Shown here one piece after another: positions 52,601 through 58,795 of a stretch of DNA of 64,000 nt (position 1 is its first letter; every line of letters starts with the position of its first letter). The stretch comes from Alphaproteobacteria bacterium. Its GTDB lineage: Bacteria > Pseudomonadota > Alphaproteobacteria > CAAGCB01 > CAG-977. The notes under the pieces are model-generated. The model did no database searches. It was not told the DNA's origin and saw only the letters and a list, made by a program, of their open reading frames with translations. The translations under genes were made by a program, and so were the position numbers. The stretch lies in the NCBI GenBank assembly GCA_900768845.1, contig CAAGEK010000051.1:86249-150248 (forward strand). Direction: 5' to 3'.

Positions 52601-54654
52601 ACAGAGCGGCCTTCACGGTCGATAACGCCGCCTTTGGGCATCAAAGCCCCCGAAGGTTCGTTTTTCTGCGTTATCGTCAACTTATAGGGATCCATACATC
52701 CCAAAAATTCGTTCCGTCGGCTGAGAACCTTGCCTGTTTCATCAACCATCGCGGAAACGCGGCCGTCCATGGAAACGACGGTCGACGTATTGAAAATATG
52801 GCCGATGGAAACCGAGTCGTCGTCCAAAACGTCGCCGCCCGCCGTCAAGCACCCGACCCGTTCGCACCGCGTGTTGACGATATCGCCTTCGATATTGGCG
52901 TATCCGAGCATGGAACATCCCGCTCCGGCCGCCATGCCTCCCCGCGCCAAAGCTCCCGCGATAATGCCGTCTTTGGTCAGGAACGTTCCGTCGGGCAAAA
53001 TGCGCCCCTCGACTTCTCCGGCAACGGAACCGTCGGGCATGACGCGCCCCATCAATCCGCATCGGGGGCCGACAACGGCTCCTTTGGGAATGACGGCCGC
53101 CACGATTTCATTATCGTCGTTTACAACCGTTCCGTCGGGAGTCAGAACGCCGAGCGAATCGCCTTTGAACGTAACAGGTTGGCCGTCGGCGTCGATTTTG
53201 CCGGAGATGCGGCCGTTCCAGTCGATCAAAGCCCCGTCTTCGGCAAAACCGCCGACCGGATTGCCGGACATATCCAAAACCGTCATCGAAGACGACAAAC
53301 GGCCGACAGTGCGGTTGGAAGACATCACCGTACCGTCCGTACTGATCCGGCCGATCAGCTTTCCGCCCGCTCCGACCGCCAAACCGGGTTTGATCACCCG
53401 ACCGATGACGACCTCGTCCCTGTCTGCGACATAACCGTTCGGCAAAACGCGCCCGATGATGTTACCGTCTTTGTCGATGACGCCGCCGTCAGGCATGACA
53501 ATACCCAAAGTGCGCCCCGTCGCGTTCACCACCGCACCTTGCGGCATCGGCGAACCGATAACGGCTCCGTTCGTATCGATAATCGTCGCGTCGGGGTTGA
53601 CATAGCCGACCAAATCCCCTTTGTCGTTCACGACACGGGCGTCGGGCAGGATCTTTCCGATCAGACTGCCGCATTTGTCAAAGGCGAAATTGCCCCTTAC
53701 CGCAACACCCACAATGTTTCCGACGTCGTCGACAATCGTTCCGTCGGACAGTGCATACCCGATCAGGCGGCCGTTCGCGTCCATGACGCGCCCGTCGGGC
53801 AAAACCGTCCCGATCACTTCGCCGCTCGGCCCCAACGCCAATTGTTGGGCTTCCACCACGCCGATCGTATAACCCTGATCGTCAACCACCGTGCCGTCCG
53901 GACGCAAAGTCCCGATTTTCTTGCTGTCCAAACCGTACGCATTGCCGTTTTCATCAACGTATCCGATCGGTTTTCCGCTTAATCCCAGAACGACGCGCCC
54001 TTTTTTCCGCAAATTGTCCAGCACGCTGCCGCCGCCTTCGGGAGCTTCGTCGCACACGCCGCACATACTGGTGTCGATCGCCATCGCGGAAACGGGAACG
54101 ATGACTTTTTTGCCGATAATGCCGAAACTTTCGTCTCGCCACCGGATCGAAAGGTTGCTCCGCAACGTCCGCGCCGTTTTCGGTTCCCAACGCACGATGA
54201 CGTTGCACGTCGTTTCGGGCGTCAGAATCTCATTGTCTTTGCACTTGTTTTCAAGGGTAAAGCCGTCGGGCTGGTTGTCTTCAAATTCGACGGACACGAT
54301 GCCCACCCGTCCCGTGGATGCGGAAAGGGAAATCGTCCCTTCGGCCAGCGTTCCCAAAACGACCTGTTCAAATGTCAAGGATTCGGGGGAAGCGACGACA
54401 CGCACCGTCGTCGTCGGCTGGTCTTCGGGCATATTCATATTGAAACGGTCGCCCGTGCCGCCCAAAACGTTCGTTGAGCTTTCCGCCGAATTGCCGATGG
54501 TGACCTTGGCGTCTTCCTTTTGCTGGTCGTCGCCGCTCAGCAGAATGACAACGCCCACCAAAAAGGCCAGAAGAGCCACGATTGCAAGAATCAGAAACTT
54601 TCTGTTCGATGTTCTCAGATATTGGTCAGACGTGCTGAGGTATTCTTCGTTCAT
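46675..54654 (-). CDS. dotG: Giant DotG/IcmE (VirB10-like) type IV secretion core protein with ~2,000-residue repeat region
   Basis: 2,659 residues from the ATG at 54654, which overlaps the dotH stop (ATGA); the Legionella protein is about 1,050. Order: cytosolic stub, one membrane helix (residues 20-40), a beta-sandwich-like domain (~85-195, with cysteines 138 and 150), a repeat region (~220-2190) built on GxVxDxxGxxIGxVxxDG, a linker, a VirB10/TrbI domain (~2298-2500, containing RVILADKAIPAVLV, IIIPAGSRLIGEM and GIPTLQTVIESA) and a P/Q/Y-rich tail. The VirB10 domain should form the outer-membrane channel with DotH. The frame is intact throughout, so the repeats are under coding selection. 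Assembly collapse could have changed the true number. Confidence 0.93.
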   Translation of the reverse strand: MNEEYLSTSDQYLRTSNRKFLILAIVALLAFLVGVVILLSGDDQQKEDAKVTIGNSAESSTNVLGGTGDRFNMNMPEDQPTTTVRVVASPESLTFEQVVLGTLAEGTISLSASTGRVGIVSVEFEDNQPDGFTLENKCKDNEILTPETTCNVIVRWEPKTARTLRSNLSIRWRDESFGIIGKKVIVPVSAMAIDTSMCGVCDEAPEGGGSVLDNLRKKGRVVLGLSGKPIGYVDENGNAYGLDSKKIGTLRPDGTVVDDQGYTIGVVEAQQLALGPSGEVIGTVLPDGRVMDANGRLIGYALSDGTIVDDVGNIVGVAVRGNFAFDKCGSLIGKILPDARVVNDKGDLVGYVNPDATIIDTNGAVIGSPMPQGAVVNATGRTLGIVMPDGGVIDKDGNIIGRVLPNGYVADRDEVVIGRVIKPGLAVGAGGKLIGRISTDGTVMSSNRTVGRLSSSMTVLDMSGNPVGGFAEDGALIDWNGRISGKIDADGQPVTFKGDSLGVLTPDGTVVNDDNEIVAAVIPKGAVVGPRCGLMGRVMPDGSVAGEVEGRILPDGTFLTKDGIIAGALARGGMAAGAGCSMLGYANIEGDIVNTRCERVGCLTAGGDVLDDDSVSIGHIFNTSTVVSMDGRVSAMVDETGKVLSRRNEFLGCMDPYKLTITQKNEPSGALMPKGGVIDREGRSVGSVMPDATAVSAKGVVLGRVAPDGNVVDAGGRIIARVSPYQGVPLKSSCTPLGRILTDGRLVDAGFNRIGHVQMDNSILDMNGKFAGRVAFARSGVSGKNEYLGPVDDTGTMYNEKGEKIGCLRPDNLLVNADNRFLGTPLAEGLAIDERSALSGRGNSVGVARNLPDKGRIGKVASSGYVLNDKKEIIGGVIPVGAIVFEIESSRPIGRILPDATAWNEEGRLLGRLQMPDGSVVNEEGSVIGKIFVGMRQVIGPNGEILGVLLPDGTVVDASGRVIGRADLNDRVYDTSGKVIGEVIPVGKAILGPDGKVIGYVGPNGELVDADGNPIGQPGSIVPAKFLGRPVYGPNGELLGYVGADGLVRDADGNVIGRVLADGSVVDSDGNVIGHVAPADMVGRPVYGPNGELLGYVGEDGLVRDANGNVIGRVMPDGTVVDMNGNVIGQVSPDASFVGRAVYGPNGELLGYVGEDGLVRDANGNIIGRVLADGTVVDMNGKPIGQIGAPEDMIGKPVYGPDGKLLGYVGKDGLIRDANGNVVGRLRADGTVVDMDGNVIGQVAAAANMVGKPVYGPNGELLGYVGADGLVRDANGNIIGRVLADGTVVDMNGNIIGKVAGSYAAGGQFIGADGRMIGYTVSDGLALNFDNAVLGSINSEGSVTNTDKKEIGRLTPYDTVVDNLNRTIGTGIVNGIPVGRSCRLLGAVASDGTVRGKGGETVGRISYDNGILDTGDSLVGTVVAQGAVINGACKVVGQMGTDGKVTDMKGASLGCVTFDGTVTDANGKRVGRLIRKGESVGFDGQPIGNVVGSGEVLDSQGRSVGCFTTEGAIVDKKNKVIGVSSAWKNIVNMQGKLVGRLIGGKYIVEPTSGTSVGVRSETGDMTDKAGKKIGVIVPFGRRVIARDGRIVGSVLPSGRVADDDLKEVGYVTASMRALTDERKFLGRVVPVGEVCKNKNDNVGTVHFDGTIVNENKEVLGRLMADGRALGNDGKELCRITMMDTQDDASAIQGFIGKPVYGPDGKLLGYVGADGYVRDANGNIIGQVMPDGTVVDAGGNVIGQVGAPANMIGRPVYGPDGKLLGYVGEDGLVRDANGNVIGRVLADGTVVDMNGNPIGNVHLLPPENMIGRPVYGPDGKLLGYVDKDGFVRDANGNIIGRVLPDGTVVDMNGNPIGQVAPDANMIGKPVYGPNGELLGYVGEDGLVRDANGNIIGRVLADGTVVDMNGKPIGQVAPDANMIGKPVYGPNGELLGYVGEDGLVRDANGNIIGRVLADGRVVDMNGNVIGQVEPPANMIGKPVYGPDGKLLGYVGKDGFVRDANGNIIGRVLPDGTVVDMNGNPIGKVDAASDKVRVAIGRDGKFLGVVGPDGYLRDANGNIIGRVLPDGTVVDLNGNVIGSVLEGEPLRDADGNIIGIILPDGRVMDLNGVEIGRLDADGNIVDADGNILGTWRGGKLTAKSDKLRPRFAFDKNGKKIGIILADGTVVDADGNIIGVVNENGDILDANGNIIGSDRNPDQAGGDDGRKGEKGGKRDVSVMGRFDPDAYGQYRDKNLGAGGGTGRGERYDPVRMAKLQAMQTARRRTMTMGMLGTVKSAKQMEQERLAMQKKSANWESQSVQRSISSYRVDMDRVILADKAIPAVLVRSLDSRYPETPASAIVERNIYSESGRKIIIPAGSRLIGEMSPGGNGNEGTTATKMSISWKRLIRPDGAAFFFADDGVSGDAQGRGGVSAYLDLQMIKRFGIPTLQTVIESAVLYLSASNDKPTLSSDGEVALSERQEAAQDARTKFSENMNNMFQSVLSDLKQLSPVVYVPSGTRITVFAKTDLWLRSEQDPPESSAEKADTLIDNDSDKEDGLTGEGEGGGAAGGGGDPNDPNAPPPAAFSPDQVQQQQQVYYGPGGPYMPGAPQQQQQKGSSLIGGNPPPQQPYPPYGAYPPYGAYPPQQVPQQQRRAAPAAQPAQLPASETKEEDPVPELF
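48410..49580 (-). repeat. C-terminal cluster of near-identical DotG super-repeats
   Basis: Seven consecutive units of 54-56 residues, each starting at KPVYGPDGKLLGYVG or a variant, then DGLVRDANGNIIGRVL, then ADGTVVDMNGNPIGQV. Six are very close and the seventh (VAIGRDGKFLGVVG) has drifted. DNA identity is visibly high, for example the recurring GTCCGTAAACCGG or ACAGG-type block. Confidence 0.92.
50755..51585 (-). repeat. Second cluster of near-identical DotG super-repeats
   Basis: Five consecutive units of the same 54-56-residue type as in the other cluster, separated from it by about 1.2 kb of older, diverged repeats. It suggests block duplication within the gene. Confidence 0.92.
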
Positions 54655-56195
54655 TGTGTCCGTACAACCATACAAGTGACGCCGCGACGACCCAGCTGAC
54701 CGCACAGCTTGTCGCCTTCCTTAATGCTTTTTACAGGTCCGATGCGCAAACGGAACAAATCACGCGCTTCGCCCTCGGCGACCGTGTCGACCGAGAAATA
54801 CGGATCGAAACCGGACAAAAGGTCTTTGTTCTTGCGCGCAATGTTATCCCATTTGCGTTCCAAAGCCGCCATTTCGCTGTCCGATCCCAATTCGATGGCG
54901 ATGTTTTCCTGCGCCGCCCCCGCGTTCCTGCGGCCGTACCTGCCGGATGCGTACGCCCCCGAACCGTAGCCGAACAAAGCCCCCGCCGCAGAGCCGTTCG
55001 CGCCGGAACCGCCGTGTGCGAAAGTGTTCTGGGTAAAGGCTCCGCCTTCCGGCCGGATGCCGCCCAAACCGCCCGCGGCCAACGCCTGAGCATTTCCGCC
55101 GTTCGCACCGCCCGTTCCCGTCGTTATCATGGGGCCCGGCGACCACGCGGGTTGGACGGAAGGTTCATACTCGACCCATTCCGTGCCATACGTCGGATCT
55201 TTACGGATTTTCAGGCACAGAATACGGCGGCCGTTGCGCAGGATCAAATCGCCGATGCCTTCGACGACGATCAAACGGCCGTTCGGCCCGCGAGTCCTGA
55301 AACCGATGGGGACTTCGCTTCCCTGCACCAACAGGTTGACAATCGGACGCTGGAGCATTGAAAGGGCTTTGGGCCCCAAGTCGATATAAGTGAAAATCTC
55401 ATCACGCCATACGCGTTCGGGAGCCAGCTCCATATCTTCGGGATTCGGCGCGAAAATATCAATGTCAAAGCGTAACTTTTCCGGATCGACGGGCAGATCT
55501 TCCAACCATCCTTCCGCATCTTTGACCGTTTTTTTCTGGCTGCCGGACATACCGGCATAGGCCGCACTGCGCGACAGGGACGAAGCCGCCCCCGCAGGCG
55601 TCGCCGTTCCAGTGGAAACGGGGGTTCTTCCCGTTTCATCGGGGACGAGATTCGTATCGTTTACAATGATGTCGACGACCGAGTTCGTCAAACGGTCGGT
55701 ATTGTAGGTTTCGCTTCTGAGGTAGAAAACGTAACGGTTTCCGGAACGCCCGAAAACGATCATGTTGCTGTCGACGCCCAAAAAGCCGCCGTTCGCGTGA
55801 ACCAGCAAAGCGTTCGGAGCGGGGAACTGGCCGGAAAAGGCCTCTTGCGCGCCGATCCAGACCGTTTCCAAAAACTCCCAAGACGGGAAGTTGATCAACG
55901 TCACCATGCCTTCACGGATACGGATGGGCAAAACCAGATCGGGTTTCCAGTAATATTTGGAATAACCGGGTTTCGTCTGCCCTTCGCCCAGATGCTCCGT
56001 CGGGTTGTTCCACGCCTTTTGTTGCATTCCCAAAGAAGACATATAATTCAGATCCATTTCCGAATACTGACCGTTGCTTTGTTCGATCGAAGCATCCATC
56101 GCTTCCCGTGCCGCCGATTGCGCAAGGGATTCGCCGGCATACGCCACCGAGAAAAAGACTAAGGCAAATGCCAATACATTCAAATTCTTACGCAC
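54651..56195 (-). CDS. dotH: DotH/IcmK (VirB9-like) core protein with C-terminal SPOR-like domain
   Basis: 514 residues from GTG 56195, which has GAGG eight bases upstream and begins a clean signal peptide (NLNVLAFALVFFSVAYA); the ATG at 56216 is the alternative. DotH forms the outer-membrane ring with DotG and DotD/DotC. The N-terminal domain has LPIRIREGMVTLINFPSWEF, close to DotH. The middle has a beta domain and a G/A-rich linker (~380-430). The last ~60 residues, with YFSVDTVAEGEARDLFRLRI and then GPVKSIKEGDKLCGQL, look like a SPOR domain, which binds denuded glycan strands. It overlaps dotG and follows the dotI-like gene closely. Confidence 0.88.
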   Translation of the reverse strand: MRKNLNVLAFALVFFSVAYAGESLAQSAAREAMDASIEQSNGQYSEMDLNYMSSLGMQQKAWNNPTEHLGEGQTKPGYSKYYWKPDLVLPIRIREGMVTLINFPSWEFLETVWIGAQEAFSGQFPAPNALLVHANGGFLGVDSNMIVFGRSGNRYVFYLRSETYNTDRLTNSVVDIIVNDTNLVPDETGRTPVSTGTATPAGAASSLSRSAAYAGMSGSQKKTVKDAEGWLEDLPVDPEKLRFDIDIFAPNPEDMELAPERVWRDEIFTYIDLGPKALSMLQRPIVNLLVQGSEVPIGFRTRGPNGRLIVVEGIGDLILRNGRRILCLKIRKDPTYGTEWVEYEPSVQPAWSPGPMITTGTGGANGGNAQALAAGGLGGIRPEGGAFTQNTFAHGGSGANGSAAGALFGYGSGAYASGRYGRRNAGAAQENIAIELGSDSEMAALERKWDNIARKNKDLLSGFDPYFSVDTVAEGEARDLFRLRIGPVKSIKEGDKLCGQLGRRGVTCMVVRTQ

Positions 56196-56208
56196 AGTTC
56201 CACCCTCT

Positions 56209-57015
56209 TCAGTCATTAGCACTTTCAATGGAATACCCCTCGACCGAAAAACCCAAAGGATTTTTCAAACGGTCAATATATTTTACTTCGTTTTGGTTTT
56301 TGGCAAAAAAGCGGATGGCCAGCTTGATGCGCCATCTGGAAATGGCCGGCTCTTCCGCCTCGGGAAGCATATCTCTGGTAATAATGTAAACGAACCAGAT
56401 GTTTTGGTTGCGTACAACCGATTCAATACGCACTTCACGCGTCAAGCCTTCCAGCTTGATGCGCGACAGCCAATCTTTGAGAGTTTTGTTGAACTGGTTG
56501 TAAACCGCATTGGACGACATCCAGCGAATCGGCCCTTCGGGCCCCCAACGGAACGCCATTTCGTCAACGTCCGAAACCATCGTGTTGCGCAACAGGACGT
56601 ATTGGCGGATCATCGCTTCGGAAATCACGTCCTCGGCCGCCAGATTGTTGCTCAACGGCTGAATTTTTACGACCTGTTCCTCTTTGTTCTGGAATGTCAA
56701 AAGATACGGTTCGACGCGCTTCAACGGCATCATGTTGCCGATCGCCAGCAACAAAACCAGATTGACACACAACGCCACCGCCGAAACAATCGCAAACGCA
56801 CGCGCCGTCCACAAATAGCGGCGTTCGCGCAATACGTCCACGGACAGCTCGGAAACTTCGGCCATCTGGGGCACGCGTTCCTTCGCCTTGTCCACCAAAG
56901 CGGCCGCATTCGCCGTTGCAGCATTGACGGCATTGACCGCCGCCGTGCCGGACACGCCGGACGGAGCGGAAGGCGTTTTCGCTTTAACGACTTGTTTTGC
57001 TGCGGGTTTCGGCAT
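56209..57015 (-). CDS. dotI: DotI/IcmL-like (VirB8-fold) inner-membrane protein
   Basis: 268 residues from the ATG at 57015 (MPKPAAK); a TTG nine bases upstream is possible. An A/V-rich cytosolic stretch of ~70 residues precedes one membrane helix (AFAIVSAVALCVNLVLLLAI). The periplasmic domain is of VirB8 type: AMIRQYVLLRNTMV, FRWGPEGPIRWMSSNAVY, then IWFVYIITRD and DRLKNPLGFSVEGYSIE, the usual DotI ending. It lies just upstream of dotH as in icmL-icmK-icmE. It overlaps nothing but dotH's alternative start. Confidence 0.92.
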   Translation of the reverse strand: MPKPAAKQVVKAKTPSAPSGVSGTAAVNAVNAATANAAALVDKAKERVPQMAEVSELSVDVLRERRYLWTARAFAIVSAVALCVNLVLLLAIGNMMPLKRVEPYLLTFQNKEEQVVKIQPLSNNLAAEDVISEAMIRQYVLLRNTMVSDVDEMAFRWGPEGPIRWMSSNAVYNQFNKTLKDWLSRIKLEGLTREVRIESVVRNQNIWFVYIITRDMLPEAEEPAISRWRIKLAIRFFAKNQNEVKYIDRLKNPLGFSVEGYSIESAND

Positions 57016-57038
57016 TCTCGTCAAACCTTTTCAAATAA

Positions 57039-57233
57039 TCAACCGACCAACCATTCGGGCATGCCGGGTTTTAAATCCAACTGCATACAAGCGCACGGAG
57101 AACGTTTCAGCTCGGCGATGTCAGGACCGATGCCGACCGGTTCATATTCAAAAATCGACCCGCAGGCCGCCACCGCGGCGCACACCGCCAACACCAGCAG
57201 CATCGCTTTGATCCGTTTCGATTTTTTATTCAT
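57039..57233 (-). CDS. Very small lipoprotein of the type IV secretion cluster
   Basis: 64 residues. A signal peptide with lipobox VAAC (cysteine 24) leaves a mature peptide of only ~40 residues, with a CACMQLDL motif near the middle. It lies between the two VirB8-like genes. By position it could play the role of DotD or VirB7, the lipoprotein that anchors the outer-membrane ring, but it lacks the DotD domain. A ribosome-binding site is not strong. Confidence 0.75.
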   Translation of the reverse strand: MNKKSKRIKAMLLVLAVCAAVAACGSIFEYEPVGIGPDIAELKRSPCACMQLDLKPGMPEWLVG

Positions 57234-57246
57234 CTTTTTCTCCTCG

Positions 57247-57960
57247 TCAACGTTTTTGCCGCGCCCGATGGTACTGCGTCACCGTAAAACCCACCGGATT
57301 TTTCAAACGCGGAGCCATCAGATAACTGGAAGGATAATACCTGAATTGAATTGTTGCAATCCAATGATCGATAACCGGCGGTTCGATCGGACTGCGCATC
57401 GTACGGGTATCGAAAAATATCTGCCAGCTGTTCCATCCTTCCTTTATAATCCTTTTGATGTCGGGTTCGACGGTCACCGTCGGAGGTTTGTCCTCCTCCC
57501 CCTGAAAATAACGGGTGGCCTCCTGTGTCCAGAACCTTTCATACACATCGGGGGACGACATATAGGCGACGACCCCGCCGGGCCCCCACATGACATTCAT
57601 CTCCCGCGCATTCTTCCAAACGGTGTTTCTGGCCGAAATGTATTGACGGACAAACATTTCTGCCAAAATATCCATCGTCGGCATATCGACGTGCAACGGT
57701 TCAAAGTATGCCAGATTCTCCGAATACGTCGGCTTGGACACCAGCATCGCGTTGGCTTCGACCTCGGAAGTCAGGTGAATCAAAGACAACGCCAGCACTG
57801 TCGCCGTACCGACGAAAACAAAGCAAATAAAGCCGAAGACACGCGACAACCACATAAACTGGGTCGCACGGTCAACCTTTGCGCCCGCGGAAGAATGCGG
57901 CTTCCGCTGCGCCGGCGGCTGTTTTTTGCGTTTGTTCGCCTGCGGCATACTTTTTTCCAT
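57247..57960 (-). CDS. Second VirB8/DotI-like inner-membrane protein
   Basis: 237 residues (an ATG four codons in, at 57948, is also possible). Basic cytosolic N-terminus, one membrane helix near residues 38-62 (VFGFICFVFVGTATVLALSL), then a VirB8-fold domain: AEMFVRQYISARNTVWKN, VMWGPGGVVAYMSSPDVY, and the ending RLKNPVGFTVTQYH that mirrors the DotI paralogue downstream. In Legionella DotJ is a shortened DotI partner; this one keeps the full periplasmic domain. It is first in the cluster. Confidence 0.88.
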   Translation of the reverse strand: MEKSMPQANKRKKQPPAQRKPHSSAGAKVDRATQFMWLSRVFGFICFVFVGTATVLALSLIHLTSEVEANAMLVSKPTYSENLAYFEPLHVDMPTMDILAEMFVRQYISARNTVWKNAREMNVMWGPGGVVAYMSSPDVYERFWTQEATRYFQGEEDKPPTVTVEPDIKRIIKEGWNSWQIFFDTRTMRSPIEPPVIDHWIATIQFRYYPSSYLMAPRLKNPVGFTVTQYHRARQKR

Positions 57961-58036
57961 TCTTCAGATATTGCCTCTATTTTGTTAAAAATACCTTTCC
58001 TTAACCGGCAATGCAAAGATTATTTGCATCAGACGC

Positions 58037-58780
58037 TTATCCGCCCTCCGAAAGCCCCTGTCCGATCCCGAAGCCGGCGCGTAATGCACTTTTTAAGTGA
58101 AACATCACCGTTTCATCAATACCGTGCATCAGCTCTTCGACGACGAATCCGGCGGCGGGAACGCCCGCTTTGTCCATATTTTCCAAATTCAAGAGATACG
58201 CCGGCAAAGGAACGACGTCATCCGCATCGCCGTGAGTCAACGTCACATCGGGTTTGGAAACGACGTCCGCCAAAGGGAAAAATTTATCGTCGAAAACGAC
58301 GGGAAGTGCCGACATTCCGACGACCGCCGCCACTTTTTGCGGATATTTCAACGCCGTCAGCAACGCCATCATGCCGCCTTGGGAAAAACCGGCGATCGCC
58401 GTGTCGGACGCTTCCAACCCGTGAATTTCGCGCACCTGCGTCACGAAACGATCCGTATACTTTCTCGCCCGTTCCGCCGCCGGCAATACGGAACGGCAGA
58501 ATTTTTCAAGCGCAGACTTGTCCGACTCCATATCCGAAGGATTATAAGCCGACAAATCGAACCACTGACGCCCTCCGAAAATCTCCGCCCCGAAAACGGG
58601 TTCGGGAGCGTTCGGAAAATAAAACGCCGTATCGGGAAAAGACCATTTCAAAAACGAACTCAAGCCGTACAAATCATGTCCGTTCGCGCCGTATCCGTGA
58701 AAAAAGACAACCGCGTGCCCGACTTTGCCTTCCGGCACGAAAGAAGGGCCGCTCAATACCAAATCCTTCGCTTCAGTCAT
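58037..58780 (-). CDS. Carboxylesterase/phospholipase family hydrolase (COG0400)
   Basis: 247 residues, cytosolic. Family members hydrolyse short esters or lysophospholipids. The triad is visible: serine in IAGFSQGGMMAL, aspartate in THGDADDVVP, histidine in EELMHGIDE. The oxyanion loop FFHGYGANGHDL is typical. AGGGGAACGA-like sequence lies ahead of the start. It follows the helicase gene by 15 bases. Confidence 0.92.
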   Translation of the reverse strand: MTEAKDLVLSGPSFVPEGKVGHAVVFFHGYGANGHDLYGLSSFLKWSFPDTAFYFPNAPEPVFGAEIFGGRQWFDLSAYNPSDMESDKSALEKFCRSVLPAAERARKYTDRFVTQVREIHGLEASDTAIAGFSQGGMMALLTALKYPQKVAAVVGMSALPVVFDDKFFPLADVVSKPDVTLTHGDADDVVPLPAYLLNLENMDKAGVPAAGFVVEELMHGIDETVMFHLKSALRAGFGIGQGLSEGG

Positions 58781-58795
58781 TCGTTCCCCGCTTTG

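Noticed and set aside
52381..53982. A 533-codon plus-strand frame opposite the N-terminal part of dotG
   Set aside because: Same cause: the antisense reading of repeated GxVxDxxG codons lacks stops. Composition is arginine-rich and unlike a protein.
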